Shown: positions 18,142 to 28,315, numbered from the stretch's first letter. The stretch is DNA of 53,521 bases from Oxalobacter paraformigenes (GCF_000158475.2 NZ_KI392030.1:461134-514654), one strand, 5' to 3'. The notes: generated by a model not told the origin, from the sequence alone. Translations and numbers: made by a program.

Positions 18142-19929
18142 ATGCATTTTCTTGCCAAAATTTTTCATTCGCTCCTGGTCGTTTTGATGGTGCTGGGAAG
18201 TTCGGTTGCCCACGCGGCGGATCCGGACAAGGTTTTGCGTTATGTGTTCACCGCGGCTGAAACCGGTTTCGACCCCGCTGTGGCCCACGATCTGTATTCT
18301 TCGCAGGTTATCAGATCAGTTTATGAAACCCTGTACGCCTACGATTATCTTGCACGGCCAGCCAGACTCGTGCCGTCAACAGCTGAAGCGTTGCCCGTTA
18401 TCAGCAATAACGGAAAGACTTATACGATTACGTTGAAAAAAGGTATTTATTTTGCGGATGATCCTGCCTTCGGGAACAGGAAACGGGAACTGACGGCATC
18501 GGATTACATTTATTCACTCAAAAGATTGGTCGATCCCCGGGTAAGGTCGACATGGGGATGGTTGATTGAAGGCAAAGTCGCCGGTTTGGATGAGCTGGCC
18601 AAACAGGCCGCTAGGACGGGGCGGTTTGATTACAGGAAACCGGTTCGCGGTCTGGAATGGGTGAACCGTTACACTTTCAAAATTCATCTGAACAGACCCG
18701 ATCACAATCTGGCTCATATACTTGCGCATTATCCAACGAGTGCCGTAGCACAGGAAGTGGTCGAAAAATATGGGGACAGTAACGGGCAAATCATGGCGCA
18801 TCCTGTTGGAACAGGACCCTATTTACTGGCAGAATGGCAACGCGGCTCGAAAATGGTTCTGAAGGCCAATCCCGGCTACCGGGGGTTTATCTGGGATTTC
18901 AAGGAAGGCGACGATCCCGAGGACAGGCGAATTGTTGCGGAAATGAAGGGAAAAAGAATGCCCCGGATCGGGCGGGTGGAAATCCATGTCATTCCGGAGG
19001 ATCAGTCGCGCTGGCTTGCTTTTCAGAACCGTGAAATCGACCTGTTCAGCCTTGAGGGTCCTCTTGCTCCACGTGCCTTGGTTAATGGCCTTTTAAGACC
19101 CGAACTGGCGGAAAAGGGAATTCGTCTGTCACGAATCGTCGAGCCTGAACTGACCCAGTATTATTTCAATATGCAGGATCCGGTCGTCGGTGGCCTGTCG
19201 AAAGAAAAAATCGCTTTGCGGCGGGCGATTGCTATGGCTCATAATATTCAGGAAGAAATAGACGTGATCTGGAATGGAGAAGCGATTCCGCTGGAATTTC
19301 CTGTTCCGCCGGGTATTGCGGGATATGATGCTGCTTATGAAAGCAGCATACGGTATGAACCAGAGACAGCCAATGCCTTGCTTGACCGGTTCGGTTACAA
19401 AAGAGGGGCCGATGGCTGGAGACAGTTACCGGACGGGAAACCATTGGCGATCGTCTTTTCGGCACGAGCCGATTCGACAGGACAGCAACAGCTGGAAATG
19501 TGGAAAAAGACGTTCGATACGCTGGGTATCCGGATGAAAAGTGACAAACGGCTTTTTCCCGATTTGCTCAAAGCTGAAAAGCAATGCCGTCTGATGATGC
19601 GGACAAGCAACTGGATCGCTGATTACCCGGATGGCAGCAATTTTATGCAGCTGTTTTACGGGCCCCATACTGGACAAAGCAATAACGGTTGCGCGCGGAT
19701 ACCGCTTTATGACCGCTTGTATGAACAGTCCGTTTCGTTGCCGGAGGGTAGCCGGAGGGATATTTTGTACCACAAGATGGCCCGTGTACTGGAAGTTTAT
19801 GCGCCGGTCAGGATTGCTTACGCCCGTTATCGCAATATGCTTTTGCAACCTTATGTAATCGGTTACAAGAAGCATCCTGTCATGCATAATGAGTGGGTTT
19901 ATATCGATATCGACGATGAGAAAAGATGA
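18142..19929 (+). CDS. YejA-like peptide ABC transporter substrate-binding protein
   Basis: A periplasmic binding protein of 595 aa with a signal peptide ending VAHA (residue 25). It belongs to the SBP family 5 (oligopeptide/dipeptide/nickel): typical segments are RYVFTAAETGFDPA, GKTYTITLKKGIYFADDP and PVGTGPYLLAEWQRG. The large size and the two permeases plus fused double ATPase that follow point to the YejABEF type, which imports peptides (in E. coli also microcin C). It is first of a five-gene rightward operon. The exact ligand is unknown. Confidence 0.88.
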   Translation: MHFLAKIFHSLLVVLMVLGSSVAHAADPDKVLRYVFTAAETGFDPAVAHDLYSSQVIRSVYETLYAYDYLARPARLVPSTAEALPVISNNGKTYTITLKKGIYFADDPAFGNRKRELTASDYIYSLKRLVDPRVRSTWGWLIEGKVAGLDELAKQAARTGRFDYRKPVRGLEWVNRYTFKIHLNRPDHNLAHILAHYPTSAVAQEVVEKYGDSNGQIMAHPVGTGPYLLAEWQRGSKMVLKANPGYRGFIWDFKEGDDPEDRRIVAEMKGKRMPRIGRVEIHVIPEDQSRWLAFQNREIDLFSLEGPLAPRALVNGLLRPELAEKGIRLSRIVEPELTQYYFNMQDPVVGGLSKEKIALRRAIAMAHNIQEEIDVIWNGEAIPLEFPVPPGIAGYDAAYESSIRYEPETANALLDRFGYKRGADGWRQLPDGKPLAIVFSARADSTGQQQLEMWKKTFDTLGIRMKSDKRLFPDLLKAEKQCRLMMRTSNWIADYPDGSNFMQLFYGPHTGQSNNGCARIPLYDRLYEQSVSLPEGSRRDILYHKMARVLEVYAPVRIAYARYRNMLLQPYVIGYKKHPVMHNEWVYIDIDDEKR

Positions 19930-19991
19930 GTTTGCCGTCATAGCGGTCTATTATTCCTGTTTCGAACCAACGAAAAAGAGTCTTTGAATAT

Positions 19992-22010
19992 ATGAAGAAA
20001 CACGCACCCGTCCTGAAGTCCTTTATATGCGCAGCGTCAGTGGTACTGGCTTTTTCCGTTTCCGCATTTGCCGCTGCCGAACGTCCCGTTTTGCCGCTGC
20101 CTCCATCCGGCGAAATTGAAGCGCAATGCCGTGCAGGACTGGCCGAGCTGAATCAGAAAGTGACTGAATTGGAAAACGTTCCAGTTGAGACGCTGGAAGG
20201 AGCGGACGCTTTTCTGAAAGGCTGGAACCGTCTCCAGATCGGGGTGGAGAATCTGCAGGGGCCAATGGCGCTTTTGAGCCAGGTCTCGCCAGATGCGGAT
20301 GTACGCAAAAACGCAGATGCCTGTTCCATGGATGTCCAGCGTTTTATTACCGATATGTTCCAGAATGGAAAACTTTACCGGAATATGCGTGTTGTGCGTG
20401 TCAATGATGATGAAGAGCGGAAACTGAGACAGGATACCGTAAGCGCCTACGAGGACGCTGGCGTGTCACTGGTGCCCGATAAACGCAAGCGAGTGAAACA
20501 GATTCTTGCCAGACTGGCGGAAATCGACCAGGAATACAGCCGGAATATCCGGGAAAACAAAACAAGGCTGGTTTTTTCGCCCTATGAATTGCAGGGGTTG
20601 CCGAAAGAGTATCTTGACAGGCTGCAAAAAGACGGAAAAGGGAATTATCTGCTGGGTTTTTCTTACCCGGAATACATTCCGTTCATGCAATATGCGGAAA
20701 ATGACAAGGCTAGGGAAAAATACCGTTTTGCTTTTATCAACCGCGGAACGCCCGCCAATCTTCAGCTTTTACAGGAAGCGGTGAATCTCCGTCACGAGAT
20801 GGCCGTGTTGTCAGGATATCGCAGTTATGCCGATTTTGCGTTGCGCAGGAGGATGGCAAAAAAACCGGTTGTTGTGGACAAATTTCTGGAAGACGTTCAG
20901 AAAATTGTCGTGCCCGCGGAAAAAAGAGAACTTGACGAGTTGCGGGCTTTCAAGGCGGCTGTTCGTAAAATTCCTTTGTCGGAAGCGGAAATCAGGCGTT
21001 GGGATACCAATTACTGGCTGCAAAAGGTCAAACAGGTGCGTTACGATATTGACCAGAATGTACTGCGCCAGTATTTCCCGACACAGGCTTCGATGGACTG
21101 GGTAATGGGAACAGCCAGCCAGTTATACGGGATCGAATTCAAAAAGGCGGATGTGCCTGTCTGGCATCCTGACGTGCTTTATTACGATGTGTTCGACAAG
21201 ACGACAGATCAGCAGATTGGCGGCATTTACATCGATATTTATCCCCGTGAAGGCAAATACGGTCATGCAGCCGCTTTTCCGGTACGCGGATCCAGCACAC
21301 TGGAAGATCGTTTGCCCATTTCGGTTCTGGTCGCGAATTTCAACCGGTATGGCCTTGATCTCGATGAACTGGAAACCATGTTGCATGAATTCGGGCATGT
21401 TTTGCACGGCGTCATGTCCAAAACACGTTTTGTCGATCAGTCCGGGACCAGTGTAGAGCGGGATTTCGTCGAAGCGCCTTCGCAGATGTTCGAAGAATGG
21501 GCACATGATTACGAGGCCCTGTCCACTTTGCCCGTCTATTGCGGCAACAGTTGCCCCAGAGTCGATAAGGATATGTTGAAACGCCTGAACGAATCCCGCA
21601 AGTTCGGTCAGGGAATCTTCTATGCGCGGCAGGCTCTGTATGCGCAGTACGATATGGCGATATACAGCGACAAGCCGGGCAATGTCATGGATACATGGGT
21701 GAACATGGAAGGAAAAACGACGCAGGGATATGATCCGGGTACGCAGTTTCCGGGGCAGTTCGGTCATGTCGTCAGCGGTTATGCAGCTGGCTATTACGGC
21801 TATCTTTGGTCCAAAGTGCTTGCTCTGGATATGCTGACGCGTTTCGATGGCAAGCTGATGAATCCGCAAGTGGGCCAGTTTTACCGGAAGACGGTGCTGG
21901 AGCGTGGCAGCGAATTGCCAGCCGACCGAATGGTAAGGTATTTCCTGGGACGGTCTCCCGACAGTGCCGCTTTTTATGAAGATATCAGTGGTCTTGAAAT
22001 CAGGAAATAG
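19992..22010 (+). CDS. Exported M3-family oligopeptidase
   Basis: A 672-aa zinc metallopeptidase of the thimet/neurolysin/Dcp family. The zinc site is His465-Glu-Phe-Gly-His469 in METMLHEFGHVLHG, with Glu494 of DFVEAPSQ as probable third ligand. Unlike the cytoplasmic OpdA/PrlC and Dcp types, it begins with a clear signal peptide (charged MKKH, hydrophobic core, cleavage near AFA-AA at about residue 28), so it should act in the periplasm. It lies 62 bases after the binding protein and 84 bases before the first permease, all on one strand, so it is probably part of the peptide uptake system, trimming peptides before import. Confidence 0.92.
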   Translation: MKKHAPVLKSFICAASVVLAFSVSAFAAAERPVLPLPPSGEIEAQCRAGLAELNQKVTELENVPVETLEGADAFLKGWNRLQIGVENLQGPMALLSQVSPDADVRKNADACSMDVQRFITDMFQNGKLYRNMRVVRVNDDEERKLRQDTVSAYEDAGVSLVPDKRKRVKQILARLAEIDQEYSRNIRENKTRLVFSPYELQGLPKEYLDRLQKDGKGNYLLGFSYPEYIPFMQYAENDKAREKYRFAFINRGTPANLQLLQEAVNLRHEMAVLSGYRSYADFALRRRMAKKPVVVDKFLEDVQKIVVPAEKRELDELRAFKAAVRKIPLSEAEIRRWDTNYWLQKVKQVRYDIDQNVLRQYFPTQASMDWVMGTASQLYGIEFKKADVPVWHPDVLYYDVFDKTTDQQIGGIYIDIYPREGKYGHAAAFPVRGSSTLEDRLPISVLVANFNRYGLDLDELETMLHEFGHVLHGVMSKTRFVDQSGTSVERDFVEAPSQMFEEWAHDYEALSTLPVYCGNSCPRVDKDMLKRLNESRKFGQGIFYARQALYAQYDMAIYSDKPGNVMDTWVNMEGKTTQGYDPGTQFPGQFGHVVSGYAAGYYGYLWSKVLALDMLTRFDGKLMNPQVGQFYRKTVLERGSELPADRMVRYFLGRSPDSAAFYEDISGLEIRK

Positions 22011-22094
22011 TGGAAGGTACGCCGGTTTTGTGCCGTTTTGTCCGGCCTGTAAATGAAACGGTACTGATGCCCTATACAGGAATCGTCCAGAAAT

Positions 22095-23033
22095 ATGTGG
22101 TCTTATTTTATTCGCCGTCTCTGGCAAATGATTCCCACATTATTGGGAGTTTTGCTGCTGGTTTTTTTTCTTTTCAACTGGGTAGGCGGTGACCCGGCGT
22201 ACATACTGGCTGGAAAAATTTCGAATCCTGAACAGATTGCCAACATCCGGAGACAGCTGGGTATTGATGAGCCTGTATATGTGCAGCTCTGGATATTTCT
22301 GAAGCAGACAGTCTGTTTTGATTTCGGGAACAGCTGGAGCACGGGCGAAGCTGTTTCCGGCATTATTCTTTCCCGCCTCGGCCCTTCGTTAACCTTGCTG
22401 ATTCCACTGACAATTCTTGAAACAGGCTTGGCCATTGCGTTGGGGCTGGCTGTCGCCTATGTGCGGGGATCGCTGACAGACCGGATGATTATGATTGTCT
22501 GTACAATCGGCATGTCGATCAGCATTCTTGTTTATATTATTGTCTTTCAGTACTGGCTTGCCTATAAACTGGGATGGTTCCCGGTTCAGGGGTGGGGGGA
22601 CAACTGGATTCAGAACTTGTTCAAATACGCGTCGCTGCCCATTCTGATTCTGCTTGTCGTCAGCATTGCGCCCAACCTGAGGCTCTACAGGACATTCATG
22701 CTCGACGAAATGGGACAGGATTACGTCCGGACAGCCCGTGCGAAGGGACTGGCGGAAAAGAGAATTTTGTGGGTTCACGTTTTGCGCAATGCCGCTATTC
22801 CGATTATTACCTATGTCATGTCCAATTTGCCGTCTTTATTGATCGGCGCTTTTTTGGTTGAACGCTTTTTCTCGATACCTGGAATCGGACGGGAAATCAT
22901 CCTGGCTGTGGAACGTAGCGATTTCCCGGTTATCAAGGCCATTACCGTTTATGTCGCGATCGCGACGATGTTTTTCAATCTGCTGGCGGATCTGCTGTAT
23001 CAGAAAATCGATCCGCGGGTTCGTTTGCGGTGA
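22095..23033 (+). CDS. YejB-like peptide ABC transporter permease
   Basis: A 312-aa inner-membrane permease with about six helices. The N-terminus MWSYFIRRLWQMIPTLLGV and the segment GGDPA are typical of DppB/OppB/YejB proteins. The ATPase-contact loop is near DEMGQDYVRTARAKGL (about residues 209–224). The only clear partner genes are those around it in the operon. The next permease starts 5 bases after its stop. Confidence 0.9.
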   Translation: MWSYFIRRLWQMIPTLLGVLLLVFFLFNWVGGDPAYILAGKISNPEQIANIRRQLGIDEPVYVQLWIFLKQTVCFDFGNSWSTGEAVSGIILSRLGPSLTLLIPLTILETGLAIALGLAVAYVRGSLTDRMIMIVCTIGMSISILVYIIVFQYWLAYKLGWFPVQGWGDNWIQNLFKYASLPILILLVVSIAPNLRLYRTFMLDEMGQDYVRTARAKGLAEKRILWVHVLRNAAIPIITYVMSNLPSLLIGAFLVERFFSIPGIGREIILAVERSDFPVIKAITVYVAIATMFFNLLADLLYQKIDPRVRLR

Positions 23034-23038
23034 ACGAC

Positions 23039-24172
23039 ATGGAAAACCGTTGGGCGGCGTCTGAAGGATTGTGGAAGTTGACATGGAAGCGTTTGAAAGC
23101 GGACCGGCTTGCCATGTTTTCACTGGCGATAGTCCTTTTTTTTCTTGGCCTTCTGATATTATCCGCTGCCGGACTGGTCGCTTCAGACTGGTCGAAAGAA
23201 GTGGGTGTTCACTACGCACCGCCCGGTTTTGTTGGCGAACAGACCGGTTATACGGCTGACGCGGAGGTGGCTGTACAAAATTTTCCGGCGGACGGAGTTC
23301 CGCCGGAAAATCCCGTCGATCCGCTTAAGGACATTCTGCGCGATCTCAGGAAAGAAATGGAGACGGGCTATTCCGCCATAGATTATTATGGAATAGAAGA
23401 TCCCATAAAAAGCGAACTGGATGCCATACGCAGCCAGCCGGCGCCGGAAAGTGTCAAGGTTACCGGTGGAACAGGACGCCAGAAAACCCTGCCGTTCGGT
23501 GCCGACAAATGGGGACACGACATTATCAAAAAGACAATCAAGGGATCGGAAACGTCGATTCTTGTTGGTCTGGTTGCCGCGCTGGTTGCGACAGCGCTGG
23601 GTACTTTACTGGGCGCGTTCGCCGGTTATTTCGGAGGGTGGATAGACGATTTTCTGAACTGGTTTTATAACGTATTCACGTCTATTCCTTATCTTTTGCT
23701 CATTCTGGCTGTTGCGGCAGTGCTGCAAAAAAAGGGGGTGCTCACTATCATTCTGATTCTCGGTCTGACGGGATGGACAGGAGTGTTTCGTCTTGTCCGG
23801 GCGGAATATATCAAACACAAGGAAAGGGAATATGTTCTGGCTGCCAGTACAATCGGGGCCACGAACTGGAGAAGCATGTTCATTCACATATTTCCGAATG
23901 TAAGCCATATTTCGCTGGTGCAGATGTCGATTTTGACGGTCGGTTTTATCAAGTCTGAAGTGATCCTGAGTTTTCTCGGATTCGGTGTGCCAGTTGGGGT
24001 GGTTTCATGGGGCAGTATGTTGAATGAAGCGCAAAACGAGCTGATTCTCGGAAAATGGTGGCAGCTGGTGGCCGTGACGGTCGCTATGGCTGTTCTTGTG
24101 ACGGCATTGTCGCTGTTTACCGACGGTTTGCGCGATGCCCTCGATCCGAAATTGGGGCAGGAGGGTTCATGA
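23039..24172 (+). CDS. YejE-like peptide ABC transporter permease
   Basis: A 377-aa permease of the DppC/YejE type. After the first helix (about residues 22–45) there is a long periplasmic segment of about 100 residues, then the usual five-helix permease core. The ATPase-contact loop includes RAEYIKHKEREYVLAASTIGA. Start chosen at the ATG 23039, preceded by CGGTGA; a GTG at 23030 overlaps the yejB stop. Its stop overlaps the ATG of the ATPase gene (ATGA), a sign of coupled translation. Confidence 0.9.
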   Translation: MENRWAASEGLWKLTWKRLKADRLAMFSLAIVLFFLGLLILSAAGLVASDWSKEVGVHYAPPGFVGEQTGYTADAEVAVQNFPADGVPPENPVDPLKDILRDLRKEMETGYSAIDYYGIEDPIKSELDAIRSQPAPESVKVTGGTGRQKTLPFGADKWGHDIIKKTIKGSETSILVGLVAALVATALGTLLGAFAGYFGGWIDDFLNWFYNVFTSIPYLLLILAVAAVLQKKGVLTIILILGLTGWTGVFRLVRAEYIKHKEREYVLAASTIGATNWRSMFIHIFPNVSHISLVQMSILTVGFIKSEVILSFLGFGVPVGVVSWGSMLNEAQNELILGKWWQLVAVTVAMAVLVTALSLFTDGLRDALDPKLGQEGS

Positions 24173-25881
24173 ACGCAATCGAGTCCGAAATTCTGTTGCA
24201 GGTGGAAAATCTGCGCGTTTCATTCCGGACTGGAAAACAGTCTTTTTTCGAAGCGGTCAAGGGCGTTTCTTTCCACATCCCTGTCAACAAAACAGTTGCA
24301 CTGGTCGGCGAGTCGGGAAGCGGCAAATCTGTCAGTGCGCTGGCGTTGATGGGATTGTTGCCGCAAGGGAGTGCGCTTATTGACCCGGAATCCGTTATCC
24401 GGTTTGAGGGAAAAAGCCTGTTTGAAATGACAGAGAAAGAAAGAAGGGCATTATGCGGTTCGAAATTATCCATGGTGTTTCAGGAACCCATGTCTTCCCT
24501 GAATCCGGTTTTTACGGTAGGTTATCAGATCGGTGAAGTGCTGCGTTTTCACAAGGGAATGAGTTCGACGGAGGCGCGGGAGCGATCCATTGCATTGCTG
24601 GACGAAGTCGGTATTCCCGATCCGTCGCTGAAGGTGGACGCTTATCCCCATCAATTGTCTGGCGGCCAGCAGCAACGGGTGATGATTGCCATGGCGATTG
24701 CCGGGGAGCCCCGTTTGCTGATTGCTGACGAACCGACAACGGCTCTGGACGTGACTATTCAGCGCCAGATCATCGAACTGATTCAGGCATTGCAGCGCCG
24801 GCATCGTATGTCTGTCCTGTTTATTACGCACGATCTTCAACTGGTCTCGGAAATTGCCGATGACGTCATTGTCATGAGACATGGAGAAATCTGTGAAAAG
24901 GCGCCAGTACAGGATATCTTTGCCCATCCGTCTCATCCTTATACCAAGGCCTTGTTGCTGTGCCGTCCTCCGATGAATGAAAGACCGTTTCATCTGCCGG
25001 TTATCGAGGATGTTATGCAAGCCGGAGGAAAGCCGGTCAGTAAGGAGTCCGAACGGATCAGGGGCTATGACGCTGGCGATGAGCCGGTTCTGGAGGTACG
25101 CCACTTGAGCAAAAACTTCGAAATCAGGACCGGCTTGTTCAGAAAGCGGGTTTTCCCGGCAGTCAAAGATGTTTCATTTGTACTTCCAAGAAAGAAAACG
25201 CTCGGTATTGTCGGCGAATCGGGCTCGGGGAAAACGACTCTGGGGCTGACGCTGATGCGATTGCACAAGGCAAGCGGAGGAGAAGTCCTTTTTAATGGTC
25301 GTGATATTCTCTCCATGACGGAAAAGGAATTTTATCCTTGCAAACGCCGGATCCAGATTGTTTTCCAGAATCCCTACGCTTCTTTAAATCCCCGGTTTAC
25401 GGTGGGACAGATTCTGACTGAGCCGCTTTCCATTCACCGTATCGGATCGTCTGCCGCCGAACGGCGGGATATGGCGTTTGAATGGCTGAGGAAAGTCGGT
25501 TTGCCCGAGGCAGCGTTTTTCCGTTATCCTCACGAATTTTCAGGGGGCCAGCGCCAGCGTATTGCCATCGCGCGTTGTTTGACTATGCGGCCCGAGGTAC
25601 TGGTGTGCGATGAATCGGTTTCGGCGCTTGATGTGTCGGTACAGGCCCAGATTCTCAATTTGTTGCAGGATTTGCAGGATGAATTCGGTCTTTCCTATCT
25701 TTTCATTTCCCACGATTTGTCGGTAGTAAAATACATGGCGGACGAGGTGATGGTCATGCAGCATGGCCAGGTTGTCGAAATGGTCGGTTCAGACGAGATA
25801 TATGGTAATCCGCGTCATCCTTACACACAGACCTTGCTTGCTGCCGTTCCGAAAGACAAATACAGTTTAGGCATTGGCTGA
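24169..25881 (+). CDS. YejF-like fused double ATPase of peptide ABC transporter
   Basis: A 570-aa protein with two complete nucleotide-binding domains in one chain (about residues 10–265 and 300–560). Domain 1: Walker A GESGSGKS, signature LSGGQQQRV, Walker B LLIADEPT. Domain 2: [37 protein letters not shown] peptide-transporter C-terminal segment follows each ([16 protein letters not shown]). This corresponds to DppD plus DppF joined, as in YejF. The ATG overlaps the yejE stop by 4 bases. The 3' end overlaps the end of the convergent mscS-type gene by 15 bases. Confidence 0.94.
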   Translation: MNAIESEILLQVENLRVSFRTGKQSFFEAVKGVSFHIPVNKTVALVGESGSGKSVSALALMGLLPQGSALIDPESVIRFEGKSLFEMTEKERRALCGSKLSMVFQEPMSSLNPVFTVGYQIGEVLRFHKGMSSTEARERSIALLDEVGIPDPSLKVDAYPHQLSGGQQQRVMIAMAIAGEPRLLIADEPTTALDVTIQRQIIELIQALQRRHRMSVLFITHDLQLVSEIADDVIVMRHGEICEKAPVQDIFAHPSHPYTKALLLCRPPMNERPFHLPVIEDVMQAGGKPVSKESERIRGYDAGDEPVLEVRHLSKNFEIRTGLFRKRVFPAVKDVSFVLPRKKTLGIVGESGSGKTTLGLTLMRLHKASGGEVLFNGRDILSMTEKEFYPCKRRIQIVFQNPYASLNPRFTVGQILTEPLSIHRIGSSAAERRDMAFEWLRKVGLPEAAFFRYPHEFSGGQRQRIAIARCLTMRPEVLVCDESVSALDVSVQAQILNLLQDLQDEFGLSYLFISHDLSVVKYMADEVMVMQHGQVVEMVGSDEIYGNPRHPYTQTLLAAVPKDKYSLGIG

Positions 25882-26940
25882 GTCAGTCGCGTTTTCCGTT
25901 ACATACAGAGTCTGTGTAGGAAAGGCAAATTCTATTTTTTCCTTGGCAAAGCGTTCGATCAGGGACAAGTTGACTTCCTGCTGGGCATTCATGGCAATTA
26001 TGTAATCGGAGTTCGTGACGTAATACACAATCTCGAAATCCAGGCTGGATTGTCCGATATTGTTGAAATGGACGCGGTCCAGCCGGGTTGCAGAGATGCC
26101 GTTGAAAATTTCCTGAACGATCTGGTTGATTTTGCGCAGTTTTTCCGGCGGAGTATTGAAAGTTACGCCGATGGAAAAAACCATGCGTCTTTCCTGCATT
26201 TTCTTGAAGTTGTGAATCCGGCTTTTCAGCAGATCGGCATTGGAAATGATGAGTTCTTCTCCGGAGATACTGGTAAGCCGCGTGGTTTTCAATCCGACGT
26301 ATTTGACAGTACCGTTCAGGTCGTCGATCATAATCGAATCGCCGACTTCGAACGGTTTGTCGATGGCAATCGACAGTGAGGCAAACAGGTCGCCCAGGAT
26401 GTTTTGTACGGCCAGCGCGACAGCGACGCCGCCAATACCGAGGCTGGCGATCAATGCGGTGATGTTAATGCCCAGGTTATCGAGGATGAGGAGCAGGGCG
26501 ATCGACCATATAACGACTCGGGTCACAAAGCCGATGATATGCATGTTCATCACGCCGTGTTTGGTTCCATTGGCCATGTCCGGAGTGGTCTTGTAGGCAA
26601 GCCAGCTGGATGCAGCTTTGCTGAACCACAGGCCGCACTGGAACAGGAAGACAACGGCGGCCAGGTGTGCATTGACTGTATTGACTTCGTCGGGAAGATC
26701 GAGGAGATAGACACCGCAGAGCAGGGAAAAAACGATAAGCGAAATCGTGCTGGTGGAGGCAACGGTTTCGGCAAGAATATTGTCCCAGTAAGTAGGGGTT
26801 TGCCGGGCCTTTTTTGAAAGGCGTGCAGTCAGGAACTGTTTGGCGAACAGCAGGATCAGAAATACGATAAGGATGAGTATTCCGGCCGCCAGAAGATGTT
26901 CCCAGGAGTTGCTGAAATAAATGGTTTTCAGATGTTTCAT
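25867..26940 (-). CDS. MscS-family mechanosensitive channel
   Basis: A 357-aa inner-membrane protein with four or five N-terminal helices, a glycine/alanine-rich pore helix LGIGGVAVALAVQNILGDL (about residues 165–185), and the cytoplasmic beta domain marker KYVGLKTTRLTSISGEEL and ISNADLLKS. MscS-type channels release solutes on osmotic downshock. It is longer than E. coli MscS because of extra N-terminal helices. Start at the ATG 26940; an upstream start would be nine codons longer. Its end overlaps the end of the opposite yejF-like gene. Confidence 0.92.
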   Translation of the reverse strand: MKHLKTIYFSNSWEHLLAAGILILIVFLILLFAKQFLTARLSKKARQTPTYWDNILAETVASTSTISLIVFSLLCGVYLLDLPDEVNTVNAHLAAVVFLFQCGLWFSKAASSWLAYKTTPDMANGTKHGVMNMHIIGFVTRVVIWSIALLLILDNLGINITALIASLGIGGVAVALAVQNILGDLFASLSIAIDKPFEVGDSIMIDDLNGTVKYVGLKTTRLTSISGEELIISNADLLKSRIHNFKKMQERRMVFSIGVTFNTPPEKLRKINQIVQEIFNGISATRLDRVHFNNIGQSSLDFEIVYYVTNSDYIIAMNAQQEVNLSLIERFAKEKIEFAFPTQTLYVTENATDSANA

Positions 26941-27046
26941 GTGTATTTTGCCCCGGTTTTCATTCAATACAGGTAATAGACACTTTTTCCATTCCGTTCG
27001 ATCTGATATAAGTCGAGAATCTTCACGCTTTTATTTGTTTGCATTT

Positions 27047-27613
27047 ATGGCTCTTTCCGCTTCCATATTCAAAATTGCTCTTCAGGTGTCCGATCTGGAC
27101 AGGCAGCATTACGGGTCTTATTCCCTGACGGTGGCGCGGCATCCTTCCGAAACCGATGAACGGATGATGGTGCGACTGCTGGCATTCATGCAATACGCGG
27201 ACGAGCGTCTGGTTTTTTCAAAGGGCTTGTCCGAGACGGATGAACCGGATCTCTGGATCAGAAGTTTTTCGGGGCATCCCGAATTATGGATCGAGGTGGG
27301 AATGCCGACGGTTAAACGAATTGTCTCGGGTGGACGGAAGGCGGATAAAATCGCCGTGTTTGCCTATGGGCGAAGTGCGGAACAGTGGTGGAAGAAAAAC
27401 CGGGACGATCTGGAAAAGGTGCGAAATCTGGAACTGGTGGTTTTGCCTGTTTCCTTGACGGAGGCACTGGCAAAACGGGCAGAGCGTTCCATGCAGTGGC
27501 AATGCCTTGTTCAGGATAGGCAAATGAATCTCATCAACGATGGGGAAACATTTGAACTCGATCTGGAAAACTGTGTGCGTTTGCCACTGTCAGGACGCAA
27601 TCCCCTGTTTTGA
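27047..27613 (+). CDS. yaeQ: YaeQ family protein
   Basis: A 188-aa cytoplasmic protein with the family N-terminus MALSASIFKIALQVSDLDRQ and TVARHPSETDERMMVRLLAF. YaeQ has a PD-(D/E)xK nuclease-like fold and was linked in E. coli to RfaH suppression, but its activity is not established. Conserved segments GHPELWIEVGMP and KIAVFAYG are present. The ATG at 27047 has no clear ribosome site; 42 upstream in-frame codons are rejected because the family starts here. It ends tail-to-tail with the esterase gene. Confidence 0.9.
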   Translation: MALSASIFKIALQVSDLDRQHYGSYSLTVARHPSETDERMMVRLLAFMQYADERLVFSKGLSETDEPDLWIRSFSGHPELWIEVGMPTVKRIVSGGRKADKIAVFAYGRSAEQWWKKNRDDLEKVRNLELVVLPVSLTEALAKRAERSMQWQCLVQDRQMNLINDGETFELDLENCVRLPLSGRNPLF

Positions 27614-27640
27614 TCCAGAGGAATTGCGTTTTCGCAAAAT

Positions 27641-28315
27641 TCAGCCGAGCAACTGACGCAGCCAGGCGCTCAAATCGTTCACTTCAGGAAGCGACATGGT
27701 ATGGGGCATGTGGTAAGCGTTCCAGTCAACGTGGTAACCGAGGGAACGCAATAGTCTCATGGTATCTTCTCCTCGGGAAAACGGAACAACGTCGTCCTGT
27801 GTCCCGTGTGCGAGGAATATCGGCGTGTTTTGATTGACCGGATTGCGATCGTCGGGAAAAGAATAAATAAGCGGCATGTAACCGGAAAGGCCGATAATGC
27901 CGGCCAGTTTTTCCGGGTAACACAAGCCGGTATAAAGAGCCATCGCACAGCCTTGCGAGAAGCCGGCCAACAGGATTCGATCCGGTGTGACGCCCCGTTT
28001 TTTTTCCTGTTCAATCAGTCCGGTGATGAGTTTCTGCGATTCCAGAACGCCTTCGGAATCTTCCATGTCTGTGGAGTCGAAACCATCGTAGATATCGAAC
28101 CATGCCCGCATCGGATAACCGCCGTTGACGGTGATCGGACGCTCAGGCGCGTGCGGAAAAATAAACCGGATGGGAGGACAGCCGGTAAGATCGAATTCAC
28201 GAACCAGCGGAACGAAACTGGAACCGTGGTCTCCCAGACCATGCATCCAGATGACGGTGGTTTTCGGATCGGCTCCGGTATCGGCCTGACTATACTGCAG
28301 ATAGGATTTATTCAT
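27641..28315 (-). CDS. Carboxylesterase/phospholipase-type alpha/beta hydrolase
   Basis: A 224-aa cytoplasmic serine hydrolase of the Abhydrolase_2 (EstB-like) family. The oxyanion-hole segment is VIWMHGLGDHG, the nucleophile Ser120 lies in LLAGFSQGCAM, and the charge relay is completed by an aspartate in HGTQDDVVP (174–175) and His205 in PHTMSLPE. Natural substrate unknown; relatives cleave short-chain esters. It follows mogA by 43 bases on the same strand and is probably last in the darP–mogA operon. Confidence 0.91.
   Translation of the reverse strand: MNKSYLQYSQADTGADPKTTVIWMHGLGDHGSSFVPLVREFDLTGCPPIRFIFPHAPERPITVNGGYPMRAWFDIYDGFDSTDMEDSEGVLESQKLITGLIEQEKKRGVTPDRILLAGFSQGCAMALYTGLCYPEKLAGIIGLSGYMPLIYSFPDDRNPVNQNTPIFLAHGTQDDVVPFSRGEDTMRLLRSLGYHVDWNAYHMPHTMSLPEVNDLSAWLRQLLG

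Noticed and set aside
21123-22127. A 334-codon frame opposite the M3 peptidase
   Set aside because: Antisense to the peptidase zinc-site region; no ribosome site or family.
27614-27640. Weak hairpin between yaeQ and the esterase gene
   Set aside because: The stem has a bulge and few GC pairs; not convincing as a terminator.
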